From: Monarcha castaneiventris obscurior
Taxonomy: Eukaryota > Chordata > Aves > Passeriformes > Monarchidae
Assembly: GCA_026261815.1 (NCBI GenBank)
Contig: JAMPIT010000884.1
Coordinates: 10,987,001-11,051,000 of the forward strand
Reading direction: 5' to 3'
DNA length: 64,000 nucleotides
Part shown: positions 12,650-26,220 of the stretch, piece by piece
How positions within the stretch are numbered: position 1 is the stretch's first letter
Layout: every line of letters begins with the position of its first letter
Made by a program: the position numbers and the translations under genes
The notes under the pieces: model-generated
The model's database searches: none
What the model was told of the DNA's origin: nothing
Seen by the model: the letters and a program-made list of their open reading frames with translations, nothing else

Positions 12650-14820
12650 TAAATAGCATCCTCTTCCTCTCTAATCTGTGTTAGTTTAAAAGTGCTGTTT
12701 ACACGTCACTAAGATGCTAATTCCGGGCTTTGACGAGTAGATTGCCAGTTAGCAATACTATTTAAAACGCGTTGGTTTTTGCAGCAAGCTGTTTAACGGC
12801 TTCAGAAATTAAAGGCTAATTGCACTTGACTGAATATGTGCATTTCTAAGCGCACAGTTACCGTTGTTGGAGTATTTACCAGTTTGGAAAAATCTTTCTT
12901 TACATAAATCTGTCAGTTCTTCATTGCTGCCCGTCCTAGAGAGCAGGCACACAGAGTTTGGCCACTCAGGCTGACAAGCTGGGGTGGAGTTTTTTTGAAG
13001 CAATTATAATCGTCGTCTGTCGTCATATTTCTGCGCTATGGTTTTGCTTGGAGGATTGTACAAATTTGTTCTCTTAACATTCAGGTTGTATATGATCCCT
13101 TGTGAAAGAAAATGGCATGTTGGTATGCTCATTACGATATCAAGGAGACAAGAAACTAGGTTGTCTTGGGAGAATAAGCGAGAAATACAAGGTTAGAATG
13201 GAAGCAGAAAAAGTTTAGCTGTTGTGTGCTGCAGTATATAAAATTGCTGATGTGTGGAAGAGCTTGTGAATGCTTCTAAAATAGATTTTTAATACTAATA
13301 ATACTACTAATGGAAGCCTTTCCTGGAGAATGTGGCAGGTCAGAAAATCAAAAGCCATTTTGCCCCTTAATAGAAAGACTGTTTCAATATTTCCTGGCAT
13401 GTGCTTTCCTTCTAATTAATGTCATACACAGAAGGGGTAATCATTCAGCCGTCTTTCCAGCTTTAAAAGAGTCAAAGATTAAAAAACAAACAATTACACA
13501 ATGTAATTAATTGGAGAAGGGATTTTGGGGGGCATGTCTGGGGGTGGTGGTGGTGTTGTGCCTTCTTCCCCTCTTCTGTTTCAGGCAGTGTTTGTCATTC
13601 TTTGGCAGGAGTGACTAATTTATTGTCTGACTATCCTATCTGGATTCATACAGGATCGCTTTCAATCCCTTCCCCCCCACCAAAATTCTTCTGACGTGCT
13701 GTGTATTTGTTTGGGTGGGGGAGGAGGAGGGGGAAAGGGAGAAGGTTATATGTTTCTGACCTGCTTTACTGCTTTTCAACTGCAAGTAAATTAATGCACA
13801 CACTAGCTTCCCCTCTGCTGTGCTTATTGGATCCTTGTGCCGATTAAGTATTTCACACTGATAGAGGGTGCTGAAAGCACTCAGCTGGTAATGCAGTATG
13901 TACATCAGTGATATAATAAATGACTCTCAGGTTAAAGGCAAACAAAACTCCCAGTTTGCTGCAGTTTTGATTGGAATGAGTTTCACTTTGAATTTAAATC
14001 CTTTAGCCTGCTGCAGCGATGGCTAATTAACTGAGATCTGACAGAGGCAAAGAAGTACGTTCTTAGTTCTAATGACAGGCAGGCAGGAAGTTGTCCAAAA
14101 AAAAAAAAGAGAGAGAAAGAAAAAGAGAAAAAGGAGAAGAAACCAACGGACAAAAGAAGCCGTAAAAAAAAAAAAAAACCCACAACCACCCAACCAACTA
14201 ATGCTGAGATTGTACTTCAGCACACGTAAACCTTCCTACCCGTGTTTCACGCTCAGCTTCATTTGGCAAAACGTCCGCCCCTGGAAAGGCTCTTTCCGTC
14301 GAGTCCCAGATTTTCTTCAGCTATTTTTTAAATCCCTCTAACAAAAACTAACACTCGAGTTGTACCTAGTCGGGCAGTCGCTACCTCCTTGTTTAATAAT
14401 CGTGCTTTCGGGGCTTCCTGTAGGAAAGGGCAGGGAGATGAGAGCAGCCGTACTGGGGAGGAGGAACGAAGGAGGAGGAGGAAGGCTGCCTGCCCCCGGG
14501 TACCTCACGTCGGCCTGCGCCACGGTGACGTCTCCCTGGAGGTCATTAAAAATACTTTTGTCGAGCAATTTTCTTCTTCCTCACCTCCTTTTTCCCCATC
14601 CCTGCCCCCGCCCAAGCTGGGGCGTTGCAGGGAGAGCGTTTGCATCAAACTGACAGGTCATTTACCGAACGAATGGCAGGAGGAGCCCGACTTTCTTTAA
14701 AACGTTCCTCCTCCCCCTCCTCCTCTTCCTCTTACATCGAAATACAGCATTTTTGGAAACCGGGTAAAACCTTCCCTTGCGACGGTCTTCATCCTTGTTT
14801 GTATGAGAACCTGTTTTAAT
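12650..14820. promoter_or_regulatory. Candidate conserved regulatory block
   Basis: This stretch is free of recognisable repeats except simple runs, and is richer in CpG and complex sequence than its AT-rich surroundings. It has TAATTA homeodomain-type cores (for example near 14025), a TGACGTC CRE-like motif near 14524, and a GC-rich patch at about 14270-14700. No open frame with splice sites and family similarity was found. It could be an intronic enhancer, a non-coding first exon or an alternative promoter of PHF21B. This is an inference from composition only. Confidence 0.25.
14097..14178 (+). repeat. Purine-rich low-complexity tract
   Basis: A run of A and AG repeats ending in a poly-A stretch of about 15 bases. 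It produces spurious lysine-rich and phenylalanine-rich frames on the two strands. Confidence 0.85.
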
Positions 14821-17800
14821 GTCTTCTCTTTGGGCACAGGCAACCTGATGCCCAAGACCTGTATACAAAAGGAAGCTTTTTGTATGGGAGGCCAGGGATA
14901 AAATACAGACTATGAAGCCTTTTGCCTCCATAAGCGTCCACCAAACTCCTGTGGGTGCCTGTGCACACATGTGCTTGGCTGAAGCCCTGCTCATTTCTGT
15001 TTCCGTGTGTAAAGTTATGAAGGTGGTTGGCTTATGACTTAAGGTGCAGATCAGGCAGGATCAACCATGTATATAAGTAGCAACTTGGAAATACATGAGA
15101 AATACATGAAAATTCATATGATTGAACCAAAATCCTAAGACAATGTACTAAAGTGCTGTAGCTGGTGACTGTTTACAATGCACTTGTGTGTTGTCACTCT
15201 CTGAATATTTAATATCCTGTTGTTCAAGAGAATTTTATTGTGACTACTCGGTAAATGAAGAGAGGCCATGGCCCTCATTGCTGAAGTCTGTTCAGATGGT
15301 TTGAATGCATGGCATTAGATTAGTGCAAAATGTTAAATTATTAATTGACAAGACATCATTTTGGTTTGAAAGCAGATTGCCAGTGTTCTGCAAGCTAAAT
15401 AAACTCTCTGAAAACAGTTGCAGTTTTTCACAAACTGCTTTGTCAGAGCATCATTCTAGAAAGATTAATGGACTGAGGTCTCTGTCTACAGTGTGTAGGT
15501 GTTAAAATACAAATGTGATGGACAGCGAATTTTAGGTCCTTTTTAAACAGATCTCATTTTACTAGGAAAACATGGAGGTTTGCTGAAAGGCGTGTGTCTG
15601 TTTTAAATCACTGCTGTGGCAGACAGCAGCCAGGAGCTGAGAATTCCTCCCTTGTAGAGCATGACCATATTCTTATTTGAGATGCATGTGGGAAGTTATG
15701 TTGACATCAGATCAGTAAGGATTTGAAGACATGATGTTAACTGTAGCAGAGTGACAATGAAGGAGCCAAAGCATTGCACCAGAAGTAGTGCCATGTATAT
15801 GGAGCCTGGCTGGAGTCAGCGTGCGCGCATACACGTGCCCCATTGCTCAGCGTGTGGATCACAACAGAACAGCTGGCTGCAAACACTTTCTCCCTTTGCT
15901 CTTTCCATTGCTTTATTCACTAAACAGAATGATTTGTGGTTTGTGATAGCAGAAGTATCATTTGAGTAACCAAATTTGAGGCTAGAACTGTTGGACAGCC
16001 GCCTTCTCACATGCAAACCTTTACAGCACAGACCTCGCTAGAAAGGAGGGGATGGGGAGAAGGCTTACATGCACTAATAAAGAGAAAGGCCAGAGTTATT
16101 TTGATACATATGGAAAAAATACTAACCCTGCTCTAAATAGTTGAGACCATGCCATGTACAAGATGGGAAATCATAAACAAGTGGCAGATTTCCAGCACAT
16201 TGTGGTGTGTTTGCATGTGACCAGCATACATATTTCAAACTCCGACTGCCTGTGGCATCCTGCAGTGAAAATGGAAGTTGTGTTGCTTTTGAAAAGGCGC
16301 TGCTTCAAAATTGGTATATTGTGTGGGCTATTATGCTGTGGATGAGAAGCAGAGACCTGCTTTCCAGCATTTAAAGCCAATTTTTTTTTTGTTCTTTTCC
16401 TCTCTTTTGGCTCTTCCATTGTATCAGCATGTGTTTTCTGCTGCAGTGTCTAAAGCTTGCTTAGTGTCTTACTGTTCATTATTCCAAAAGTATCAGATAA
16501 TATATGCTGACTGATTCTCAAAATGCAGATTTTATTTTTCTTTAAAAACTAAGATTATTCTTTTAATTAATCTGGCAGAAATAGAATACAGCAGATGTAG
16601 GTTTTGTTGAGGATTTTTTTAATCTCTCGTATCATAATCTTTGTTTCTGTCAACACTCCTTTACCAACGTCTTCTCAGGGTTATAATGTAAAAATGGCTG
16701 TTACAAAGGAAAAAACACAGAATAGCTGACCTCTTAACTAACACAGTTTGATTAAAGGGGCTATTTTTAAAGTTTTGATAGGTACATTTTAGAAAATTAA
16801 TAAAAGAGACACAGAAGAGATGCTGTTGCTGCTTTTTCCTAAATAAACAGTCTTTCTGTAAGTCTATTTTGGAAGCTAATCTTGAGCACCCGATCCTTTG
16901 TATATACTTCCATATTCAGTGTCTAAAATTTTCAGTTATTTAAATAAACTTAGTATAACATTGTATCCTCAGGAGGTGACAGATGTGGGCCAATTAGTCT
17001 TTCCAAGACTATCTGAAGGACATAATATTTTCCCTGTATTCACTTAGAAAAGCCACAAAACCTATATTCAAATGAAAGTTTTCCAGTTTTAACAAGCATT
17101 TCATATTTATCACAACTTAGACTGAAACAAGCAGTAACCTTTATTTCCTTAGCTCTTTTGGTTGCATACACATGAATACACAGGATTGTGAGATTATTAG
17201 GAAAAATGTTAACATGCATCACATGCAAAGACCCAAAACTGACTCACTGTTAATGCATGTAGGGAAAACAAGTAGGAATGGGATGGATGGTAGTTTGAGT
17301 AGTGGAATTTTTTTGTTTGTTTACAGAACTTCTGCTTTTGTACTTCTCGGCTAATTTGCTCCTTTGAAACAAGACAAAAAGCATTTAGTTGCTATTGAAG
17401 TTTGCCAAGAAAGTCATAATCTACTTCTACTTAATTTACTTGTTTTTTCCTCTGAGCTACCAAGGATTGTCTTATCTTTTGGGGTCAAGAAGTTTTATTT
17501 GCTTAGATGTTTTCTGTTGCTGAACTGTCTGGGAACAACAAAGCTGTACTAGTACCACTAGATTATTACTTATTAGAAATTTCAGTGAAAATATGAAATC
17601 AGAGTAATGCTGAGTGTTTCTGTAAGAAGTTTTTCATTCAGTAACCCACATGTTCATGTCTGAGGACAAACATTAAAAGACACTTCATCAGTACAGTGGT
17701 CTATCAGGAATAGCAAATGCTCCTAGGGCCACAGAAGAGAACTCCCATTGCTACTGATGTCAGCCGCAAACCTCTGGTTGCCTGCAACAGAGCTAGGATT

Positions 17801-18420
17801 TCCCTCATGGACTAACTCCAGTTAGGCAATGGAATTCTAGCACTGTAACCAAGGACAGCATTTTCAGACAGTGTGAGCTTGCATTTTTCATAGGACACAA
17901 AGCAAAAATACAACCACAGAGCTGAACTCTTAGTCTGAGGGCTTTATGTCACTGTAGGGGTTAATAAGGTGCTGAGTAATGAAATATTCTGTAGAGCAGG
18001 AGAAGTGGTGGTCAGCTCTGCTACATGCTGTCCCAATTCTGTTTGGCATCTGCAGCAGCATACCATGGGGCATAGAATCAGTGCAAGGAACGCCAGTGGA
18101 AAACTGGGCTACAACAAACCAGAGAAATAGAGTTTTATAGAATTTTTTCAGAAGCAACTTTTTCCCCCTACATAAAACATGTACCTGACCTTCTTGTCTT
18201 TCACTTGAGCACTCTTGAACTGTCAGACAGGTGTATTCCTGTGTTGAAGGAAAAGCTCTTTTCTCTTCAAAACGTCTATGACACACAACAGCATAGAGAA
18301 TAAGAAGAATATTGCCTTGGGATGATTGTCAGGATAATGGAGAATGAAAGGTAAAGACAAAAATGAAGAAAGCTCAAAACAATTTATATGAAGTCACGAT
18401 TACTAGAGTAATGCTGACAT

Positions 18421-18490
18421 TAGAATCACAGAACCACAGATTCAATAAGGTTGGAAAAGACCTCAAAGATCATTGAGTCCAACCTTTGAC
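18421..18490 (-). repeat. CR1 LINE 3' tail fragment
   Basis: The segment reads agaatcacagaaccacag, then ggttggaaaagacctcaaag, then attgagtccaacc. This is the reverse complement of the conserved 3' end of avian CR1 elements. It is heavily 5'-truncated. Confidence 0.75.
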
Positions 18491-19360
18491 CAAAAAGAAG
18501 TAATTTCAGTATATTAAAATCTGAAGCAAGTATCTCTAGTAAAGCATATCCTTGTGATTTCATATAAACACAAAAACTACAGTTCCTGGAGCAAACATAT
18601 TTGTCCACTAAGCCTTTCCAGTCTTAAAGTGTATGATGGGTTTAAAGGTAAGAAGGGACGTATTTTCCTAGAAGTTTTGTGCTACAGGGCTTCTACTTCA
18701 TGCCCAGTAGAGTAGTAAGGTTTTCAGCCTTTATTCTGGAAAGAACTAAGCATGTTTGTGACTTCATACACACACTCAAATATATATACACACCATATTT
18801 TAAACAAAGTTGACAACAAAACTCTTAGGGGCTTTAACAGTAGAGCAGCAATTTCCCAAAGGCTGTATATTAGATGTAATTGCATTAGAGTCCAAAGTTA
18901 TGGTCAGTGCATAAAGTTAAACATGGGCAGAACTGTTTGCAGGATTAACTACCTTTGATGTCAACTCTAGTAAAAATGAGATGTTTAATAATTAAAGGTA
19001 TCAAAAGAGGCTTGAACCAGCATATTTTTTCCACGTATACCTAACTTGCCTAAATGGCATTAATAAGAAAAGCTTCCAAGATTACTCCAAGTGTAAGAAC
19101 TTTATAGAAGTTTTTTTTCCCTCCCAAAAGTGAGCATTTTATGCACACACTATTATTTACCATATGCATCTTCACAGTACCTACAGAAATCTCAAATACA
19201 AATCTTGTAAGAGATCCTATAACAAGGTCATAATCAAAATATTCCTATTACAGATGATGGAATAGCCACTCTGTAGCAATAAAAAAGGATAACTATTAAG
19301 AAAAACAGAGAACTGTGAGTTTAAATGGTACTATGGAGAAAAGTTAGCTTGGATGATGTT

Positions 19361-19399
19361 AATAACAATAATAATAATAATAATGATAATAATAATAAT
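19361..19399 (+). repeat. AAT trinucleotide microsatellite
   Basis: About 13 units of aat/taa with two interruptions. Confidence 0.95.
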
Positions 19400-19629
19400 T
19401 ACCGCCACTGGAAAAATAGTGGAAGTTTGTGAGGAAAAGAAAACTTTAAAGGGAAAGCAGCAAACTGACTCCAAAGTCACTGACTCAAAGAACACAGGAA
19501 ATTGCCAAGCACTGGGGTGAGGTGGGCACGTGGAATGGATATGCAGACCAATGGAAGAGAAAGTTCTTTAAGCCTTTTATTATTAACTGAAGCTGCAGTA
19601 TTACCTAGACTTATATCACGATCATTTAT

Positions 19630-20560
19630 ACTAGGATATTAGCTCGAGGCAAAACCCGAAGGGAAAAAAATCCAACCCAAAACCGCAACTTTGGAAGCCC
19701 AGAGTGCAATCCGCGAATTCCCGAGCAAAGAGGGGCAACCCAGCCCTTCCCCTGCCAGGAAGAAAACTGTAATCCCAACCAAACCAAAAGGAAATAACCC
19801 CAAATCCCTGCTCCCTGGGGGCCGGGGGGCCGTGTGCGTCTGCATCCCTGCGGTGATGATGCCGCTTCTCTCTCCCCCTCTCCCGGCAGAAGCTGGCGGT
19901 GCTGGTGGGCAGCGGCGCCAGCGGCAGCGCCAAGCCCGGCGTTGTCCCGGCCTTCCTCAAGGTTCCAGGCGGCGGGAGCCCCGGAGGCAGCCCTGAGCAC
20001 AACCTGCCCATATCCGTGCTGCCGGCCCGGGCACCCATCGCGATGGTCACGGCGACCCTGCACGGCGGGATGGGCGCGGAGCCCCCGCAGAGCGCGCCCG
20101 TCAATCTGCAGACCACGGCCAAGGTGGTGGGTGCCCGCCGACCGCCCGAACTCGGCTCCAGCGCCCAGGTACGGCCAGCCATGGGCCGGAAGCCGGGAGG
20201 GAGGGAGGCCAGGAGGGCGGGGTGGGGGCCTGAAGGGAAGGAGGCAGGGAGTGATGGGAGCCGGGAGGGAGGGATGAGGGCCGGGCAGGAGTGGGGCGGC
20301 ACATCGGGCTCTGCCGCGGACGGGGGCGCGAGTGGGTGGCTGCTGGGCGGGGGGTGTGAGTGGGCTCCGGGCTGGGGGAGGTGCTGGCGGGGCAGGGGGA
20401 GACCTGTCCTTCCCTTCCAGTGCTCTCGGGGTGCAAGAGCAAGGAGAGATCTGTCCCTTCATCCCGGAGCCCTCGGGGTGCGGTGCTCGCCCTGCCGCCC
20501 TGCAAGGGAGGGCTTCCTGCTCTGGTGCTGAGCGCTGTTGGGCACCTCGTGTTGCTCGCC
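19630..20560. promoter_or_regulatory. CpG island around the PHF21B exon
   Basis: GC content and CpG frequency rise sharply here against an AT-rich background. The 20165-20400 part, just inside the intron, is G-rich on the + strand with repeated ggga tracts. The island may simply follow the coding exon or may mark an internal promoter. Several long open frames on both strands here are composition artefacts. Confidence 0.5.
19890..20168 (+). CDS. PHF21B: PHF21B internal coding exon (IAMVTA/PVNLQT module)
   Basis: An internal exon of 279 bases (93 codons), phase 0 at both ends. It is preceded by a strong pyrimidine tract ending ctctcccggcag and followed by CAG|gtacgg. The peptide starts KLAVLVGSGASG and contains PIAMVTATLHGG and SAPVNLQTTAKVVG. 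These resemble the segment of the paralogue PHF21A with IAMVTA and TPVNLQT, which lies just after the N-terminal coiled coil. PHF21A and PHF21B are nuclear PHD-finger proteins; PHF21A is a subunit of the LSD1-CoREST complex that reads unmethylated H3K4. The next exon (44287) joins in phase. The exon lies in a CpG-rich island and is very GC-rich, unlike its flanks. As I recall it, the usual human PHF21B form passes directly from the coiled coil to LGTITAVP, so this exon may be alternative. The gene assignment depends mainly on the downstream exon. Confidence 0.72.
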
Positions 20561-23500
20561 CCCAGTTGCCCCACCTTCTGTCGCCACGTCTCTGATTCAG
20601 AAGCAGTTCTTAAACCTCACAAAGTTTACGTAGAGAAATGCTTGCGGGGTGGAGGGGCTCCTGGCTGTGCTTGGCGTTTCAAGCCCCCGCAGTACGGTGC
20701 TGTCGCTTCGGCACAGGGGAGCTGGCAGGCTGTTGCCTCCAGGTTCAGATGCGTATACATGTTTAATGCTTATGTTTACGGTAATTAAAATATGAGGTAA
20801 ATTGACTTACTGAAAGGAGGTCAGAAGGGACAGGGGCGCTGATTGTTTGCTGCTAACCATGTTTTGTGCAGTCCATTAACAGAAGATTTTACTCCAGTCA
20901 TGCTGTGTGTCAGGAGGAGATGATGCTAATGAAGTTAAAATGTGAAGAAAGTGACAAAGCCATTCCAAAACTTTGTAGAAGAGGGTGTAAGGTATTATTG
21001 CTCACATGGGAAATACAGATTTCTTTTCTGTTTTCTGCACATCGGGGCTGTGTTAGTTTGGGGATTTTTTTTTTAATACTCTGATTCCCCTTCACAGGCT
21101 CAGGATATGAATCTCTAATAATCAGGAAAGGATAACCTGGTATGGATAAAGGCAACAGGCAAACTATACCTGAAGATTTTTGTAAGTCAAGGTTATGTTG
21201 GAATGCATGAGGCTTTTTAGGATCCAGGGAGCCCCTTCTTAAACACCGTATGGGGCATGACTGTCACCTACTGCATCCACTAACAAATGGAAAGCACATC
21301 CAACCACTTTGGAAACCAAATTGTCTGTCACTTTTTCTGGAGAAAGTGTTCTGTTTAGCTGTTACACTAAAGTATCTGTCTGGGGAATTTGATTTTGAAT
21401 ATCCATTTTGTATTTCATGCTGGGTAATTTCCTTTTTAGAAGGTGGTGTTTATGCTTTGTTGAAAAGGTACTTGATGGTATACTAGTAGATATTTCTTAG
21501 AATCCTGGAAAATAACTACATAAATGATAATCATATGAAAGATAAAAGTTAAAAGTCAATATTACAACCATCTATAATTTTGTGAAGGACTATCTTTTAC
21601 TGTCACTGTCAGGAGCCATTGGAAGAAAAGAATCAAAGCAGTGAGGGAAGAAGTTTGAAATATAATTTAATGTGTTTAGACCAAATAGTGAAGAGACAGG
21701 CCCAGGTGCTGGAGAGCAGTGTGAGTTGAAACATTTGGCTGCAAACTTTTCACTTCTTCAAGTGTTGTTGGAGAAAGACTTTCTAACTTGCTGTGGTGTT
21801 GAATAATCCATGCTCCTTCCCATTTATCCTTTTAAAAGGGCAAATGGATTCCACTCCCACCTTTCACATCCCCAGGCATGCTGGATTCAGGGGTGCAGTG
21901 CAGCCTGCTGAAGCCAAGCACTGATGCTCCTGCAGGTTTCTATTTTATATGCTCTCAAACCTGAAACAGTATTTGTCCTGGCATTGCAACTTTTCCTTGG
22001 AAAGAACAGCTTCATTTCAAGCAGAGGCTTGCTGTTGTTGGAATAGCATGGGAATGTTGACCAGCATTTGGGGTTTGCCTTGGTTTTGCTAGAGAAAAAG
22101 GTCTAGTGTTTTTATTTAGAGATGTCTTCACATTACAAGTTTTCAACAACTGTAGTTTTGTGATTTAGTATCTCTGATTATGTTTGTAATTTATGAAGTA
22201 AGAAGCTGAGGAATGGCAAGTTGCTAAACCAGAAGACTGTAGTGGTTTTATCTTTTTGAGAATAGTCAGCAAGCATGAATATAAACAATTAGAAATATTG
22301 AATTACAAAAATAAAATTGCAAGCTGACCATTGGTCCTAAACTGTCATCAAACTTAGTGCTGGATTAAATTTTAATTATCACTCCTCTACCCAAATTAAA
22401 CTTGGTTTGCAAGATTCATTTTTCTGGGAAAATGAAAAAAAAATCTATTCTTGCTTCATGCTCAGTATTCTTTATTGTTCCCGGAGTGTTAATCATCGAT
22501 CAATAATAGTAACATCTTAGCTACAAGCACTGTAGTGTCAGAGGGAAATTTCATTGCTGACATTTATTAATAAACGTTTACTATGTCTTCTTTTTGGGTT
22601 CTTTTGTGGTGTTGTTACTGCTCAGTAAAGTTGTTTGGGTTTTTCTTTCTACAGATATGTATGAAGTTTATAAGATGGAGGATAATAGCTCTCTGCAAAC
22701 TGGGCTAAGGTGGCAAGCTGACGGTTGTAAATGAGATTACTGGTGTAGTGTAGCCTCTGCATCTGCAAAGTGAGGGAAAGGGCTAGGGCATGAAATGTAA
22801 TGTTACAAGTTTCTGAACAGTGGTTTCTGCTTGAAAGCATTTAGAGGATCAGGATGTGTATATGGTCATCTCATGTGGTATCTAGCAGGAAGAATGAAAT
22901 GCCAAATGAAACTCAGCAGAAAAAAAATAGGGCATAAAACACTGTAACCTAAATACAGAACTTTCAAATACAGATAGGATTAAATGTAAGTTTGTTAAAA
23001 AATTTTCATTTGGGCAGCTGCAAGTCAGCACTTTCATTTTAGGCTGTTGTTTACCCAGCAGATTTTTGAAGTGATTTTGAAATGTTGTTGACTTAATGGA
23101 AGTCCTATTTGCATTGGAAAAAGTATCTAAGTAAATAAATGCATCACAGATGGTAAAGGATTGTTTAGGTATATATTACATGGTTTCTTGGAAGCAGGAA
23201 ACATTGTAAGATTAAAAAGGATTGAAATGTGTAAGCATTGGAAGTGGCGAGTTGCAGTGATGAGTTCTGGGTCTACACAATTCCCTGGCAGCCTTTCAGT
23301 GTCAATCCCACGTGTGAAGACATGACTGATAGAGCTACACTGATGCAAGTGTACAGACAGGGATATCAGGAGTGGAGCTCTTTCTCCCACTTAGAGAAAT
23401 AAAGCTTCATTTGGATGATCTGGAGCAAGTTATGTTGGCTAAAGCAGAATTTTGCTGGCATAAGCTGAATTTTGCTGGTATATCCTCTATACGTGGTAGG

Positions 23501-26214
23501 TGTGCTTTGCCTTCAGAGAATTGCTAGTGCTGTTGTGTAGAGAGAATGCCCTAGAGCTACTGGGTAGTCAACGTATGCCTGTACCTACAACATACTTTGG
23601 TATAAAGAGATTTTGATATAAGCCTCTCAAATTTTATTTTTATTGTAATGATATTTATGTGGTATTTGCGCTTTCCTATCTTCGCCGTTATTTCCTGACT
23701 GAAAGCAAGATCTGAGGTTGCTTTACTCAAGGACGAAGTCCCATCTGCTGTGCTGGAACAATGTACCTTGTAAAGAAATGCCCCTCTGCTGCCTCCTCAT
23801 TCTCCTCTAACTAGCGAAACTGTGGGCCAACAGTCATCCCAGGGTCTAGTTTGGGGAAATCAGAAAGCCTTTTGGCTGTTGGGTAGACAGTTGGATCAGG
23901 CAGTATTGGGAGTATAAGCAGAGAGGGGGAGCACAGCTGTCGGACCCGTTGGCATGATCTGTAGTCAGAGACAAAAGTGCTGGAAGGGCACGTCAGCACT
24001 GGGCCATGGAGCACCAGGACACACACACAGAGTGTCTGGAACTCTCTGGGATCGCTGTCCCCTGTTAGTCTGTGCAGCTCTTAGAAAACACCTTAGCAAG
24101 GCCCTGACTCCCTGTCCATCATGACTCCACAGACAGCATCAAACCTACCTCCTGCTCCTCTCTGCACTTCCCTTCCCACACATGTATTCCCTGGGTCAGC
24201 TGGAGAAAAGTTTGCCGGCTTCCCCATGCTCATGTAGTCTTGCATCTTGGGGCTTGTCTATACAGGGGAGTTCGTTCAAAGCAAAATACAGTATGAGGAT
24301 TTATAGTGCTATGAATTCTTGGCAAGAAGTAAACTGTTCTCCACAAATGCTTCATTAACTCCACAGCTCACAGAACTACTTGTGTCCCTGTTTAGATTGA
24401 GCAGTCTACATGAGTATCCATTTATTTTTTTCAAGAAATGCGGCTTTTATACATGTAGGAAGATGCTCATATATACCTGTTAGTTATCTGTATATTCAAT
24501 TTACCAGAAAAAAACGCATCCCAGAACTTTAGGAACATGCTCCTGCCTACGATGGCCATTTTTCAGAATAATTTATTTGTAGAATGATTTATTACCTTTC
24601 TCTTCACCATCCTACTTTATGTGCTTCACTATGCTCTTTCTAAAAATACTTCCTCCATAATTGGAAATCCACCTATGCATATGACTAAGTCTTTTTGGTT
24701 TTTGTTTATTATTTGTATTGCAGCAGTACTTACAGGTTTTATTTATAGATGTATTTACCTGTATTGTTTGTGTGGCAATATAGCTTCTTCTTTCTAGAAT
24801 CCATGTTATCACAGTGCCTGAAAACACAACAATAGTTAATTTATCCTCCCAATATGGAGTTATTATGACTATGGTGTTATTATTCCATGTTTTACAGTGG
24901 GAAAACTGAGAAAATAAAGGATCCACTTATGCTGATCCCTTTATGCTTCTCCACAGGAAGCTCACAAGGGCTGCCTTAGGCAAGATCCCTGTATTGGCAG
25001 CCACGCTACAGGCCTTTTTGGTAATTGTGAGAATGCCTCAGACATGTCCATGCTGCACATGGCATCCTTGGGAGAACTGTCCCAAAAGTCCTTGGATCAC
25101 GCTACGGCCCCCTTTAGCATTTGCTGTAGCTCTTTGCGCACCTGCCTCATACTTCTTCCTCATCTGTGTGGATCCGTGTGCTGAAATGCAGGTGGAAATG
25201 ATAACTAGTGAGCACAAGTAAGGACAAAAGAAAGATCCAGAGACTCCACACAGATCTAGGGGAGGGGAAAAATAAAGACATTTTTCTACGGATTTAACAG
25301 CCTTGTTGGCCATCGCCGAAGCACCAGCATCTCGCTGGCATCAGAGATGTGCCAAGTTGTCTGTGACTGCCAGAAAAATGGTTGTGTTTCTGGAGTCCAC
25401 GGCTCCTGCTCTTAGTGTAACACCAGTTGTATTTTTCTTCAGATCTGGTTTGGTCAGTGATGGCTGATGAATTTCAAGATATTGAAGAGATTTATTGAGG
25501 CCTTACTTGAGTTTTGTTTTATCAGTCACTGTATTGGTTTCTGGATGTCTGTCCTGGAGGAACAGAGCAATGATTGCTCTGTGTGGCTAACGGTTCCTAT
25601 TGACTTTCCCTAAATTGTTCTGTTTTTTACGATTTCCTCAAATGTGAAACAAGCTGGGTTTCCTGATGGGGCCAGATTAGGGCTCTGAGCTTTCTGCTTT
25701 TGCTGGTCTATGAGAGCAACCTGGCATGGAAGCAGTGTTCTGTTAAAAATAACAACAGAGGAGAAAACTCCACTGAAGCCTGTGGCATGAAGATTTTGAA
25801 CAGACAAGTACTGACATGGCCACAGTTTCATACACCAGAGTTGTAAACAGAGGAATTCTGAAGTATGGTCCTATTAGAGTGTACCTTCAGGAGATATGTG
25901 TAAATGTAGAATAGGAGAGGTGAGTTAATTAAATCAAGAGTACTAGTAAAGAAAAGCATACAAGGGAGTAGGAACCCCAAGGATTCATGGCCCCACACAT
26001 CATTGATCCAGTGATCAATTCTTGCCATATGGGCTTAAGTTTTAACTCTAACATTAGAATGTTGTAAAGAGCATGGTAATATTAGGAAATGGGTAATAGA
26101 GTGTGTGTGACAGATTCTGCTTATATATGCACCTTCTTAGTTACAGGTTTATTAAGGGAGGGTCATGAATTTACTCCATATTTAAATATGGGTTGCTAAG
26201 AGCAGGATTTGGCC
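20169..26214 (+). other. PHF21B: PHF21B intron, first part
   Basis: Starts at the gtacgg donor. After the CpG-rich first 400 bases it is AT-rich with short A/T runs. A 20-base imperfect tandem (gaattttgctgg) sits at 23447-23483. No exon, RNA gene or long repeat was recognised. The whole intron runs to 44286, about 24.1 kb. Confidence 0.6.
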
Positions 26215-26220
26215 TTACTA

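Larger units (their letters stand above)
14821..19889 (+). other. PHF21B: Presumed PHF21B intron, 5' of the first visible exon
   Basis: AT-rich non-coding DNA that ends at the splice acceptor at 19889. Apart from a CR1 tail and an AAT microsatellite (listed separately) nothing was recognised. The N-terminal coiled-coil exons of PHF21B were looked for here and in the preceding 15 kb and not found. Confidence 0.45.

Noticed and set aside
19626..20462. 278-, 223- and 157-residue open frames on the minus strand
   Set aside because: They lie opposite the GC-rich PHF21B exon and CpG island. High GC removes stop codons; the peptides are Pro/Ala/Arg-rich noise.
24943..25221. Cysteine-containing 92-residue frame
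   Set aside because: No recognisable motif and no convincing acceptor and donor pair; treated as chance.
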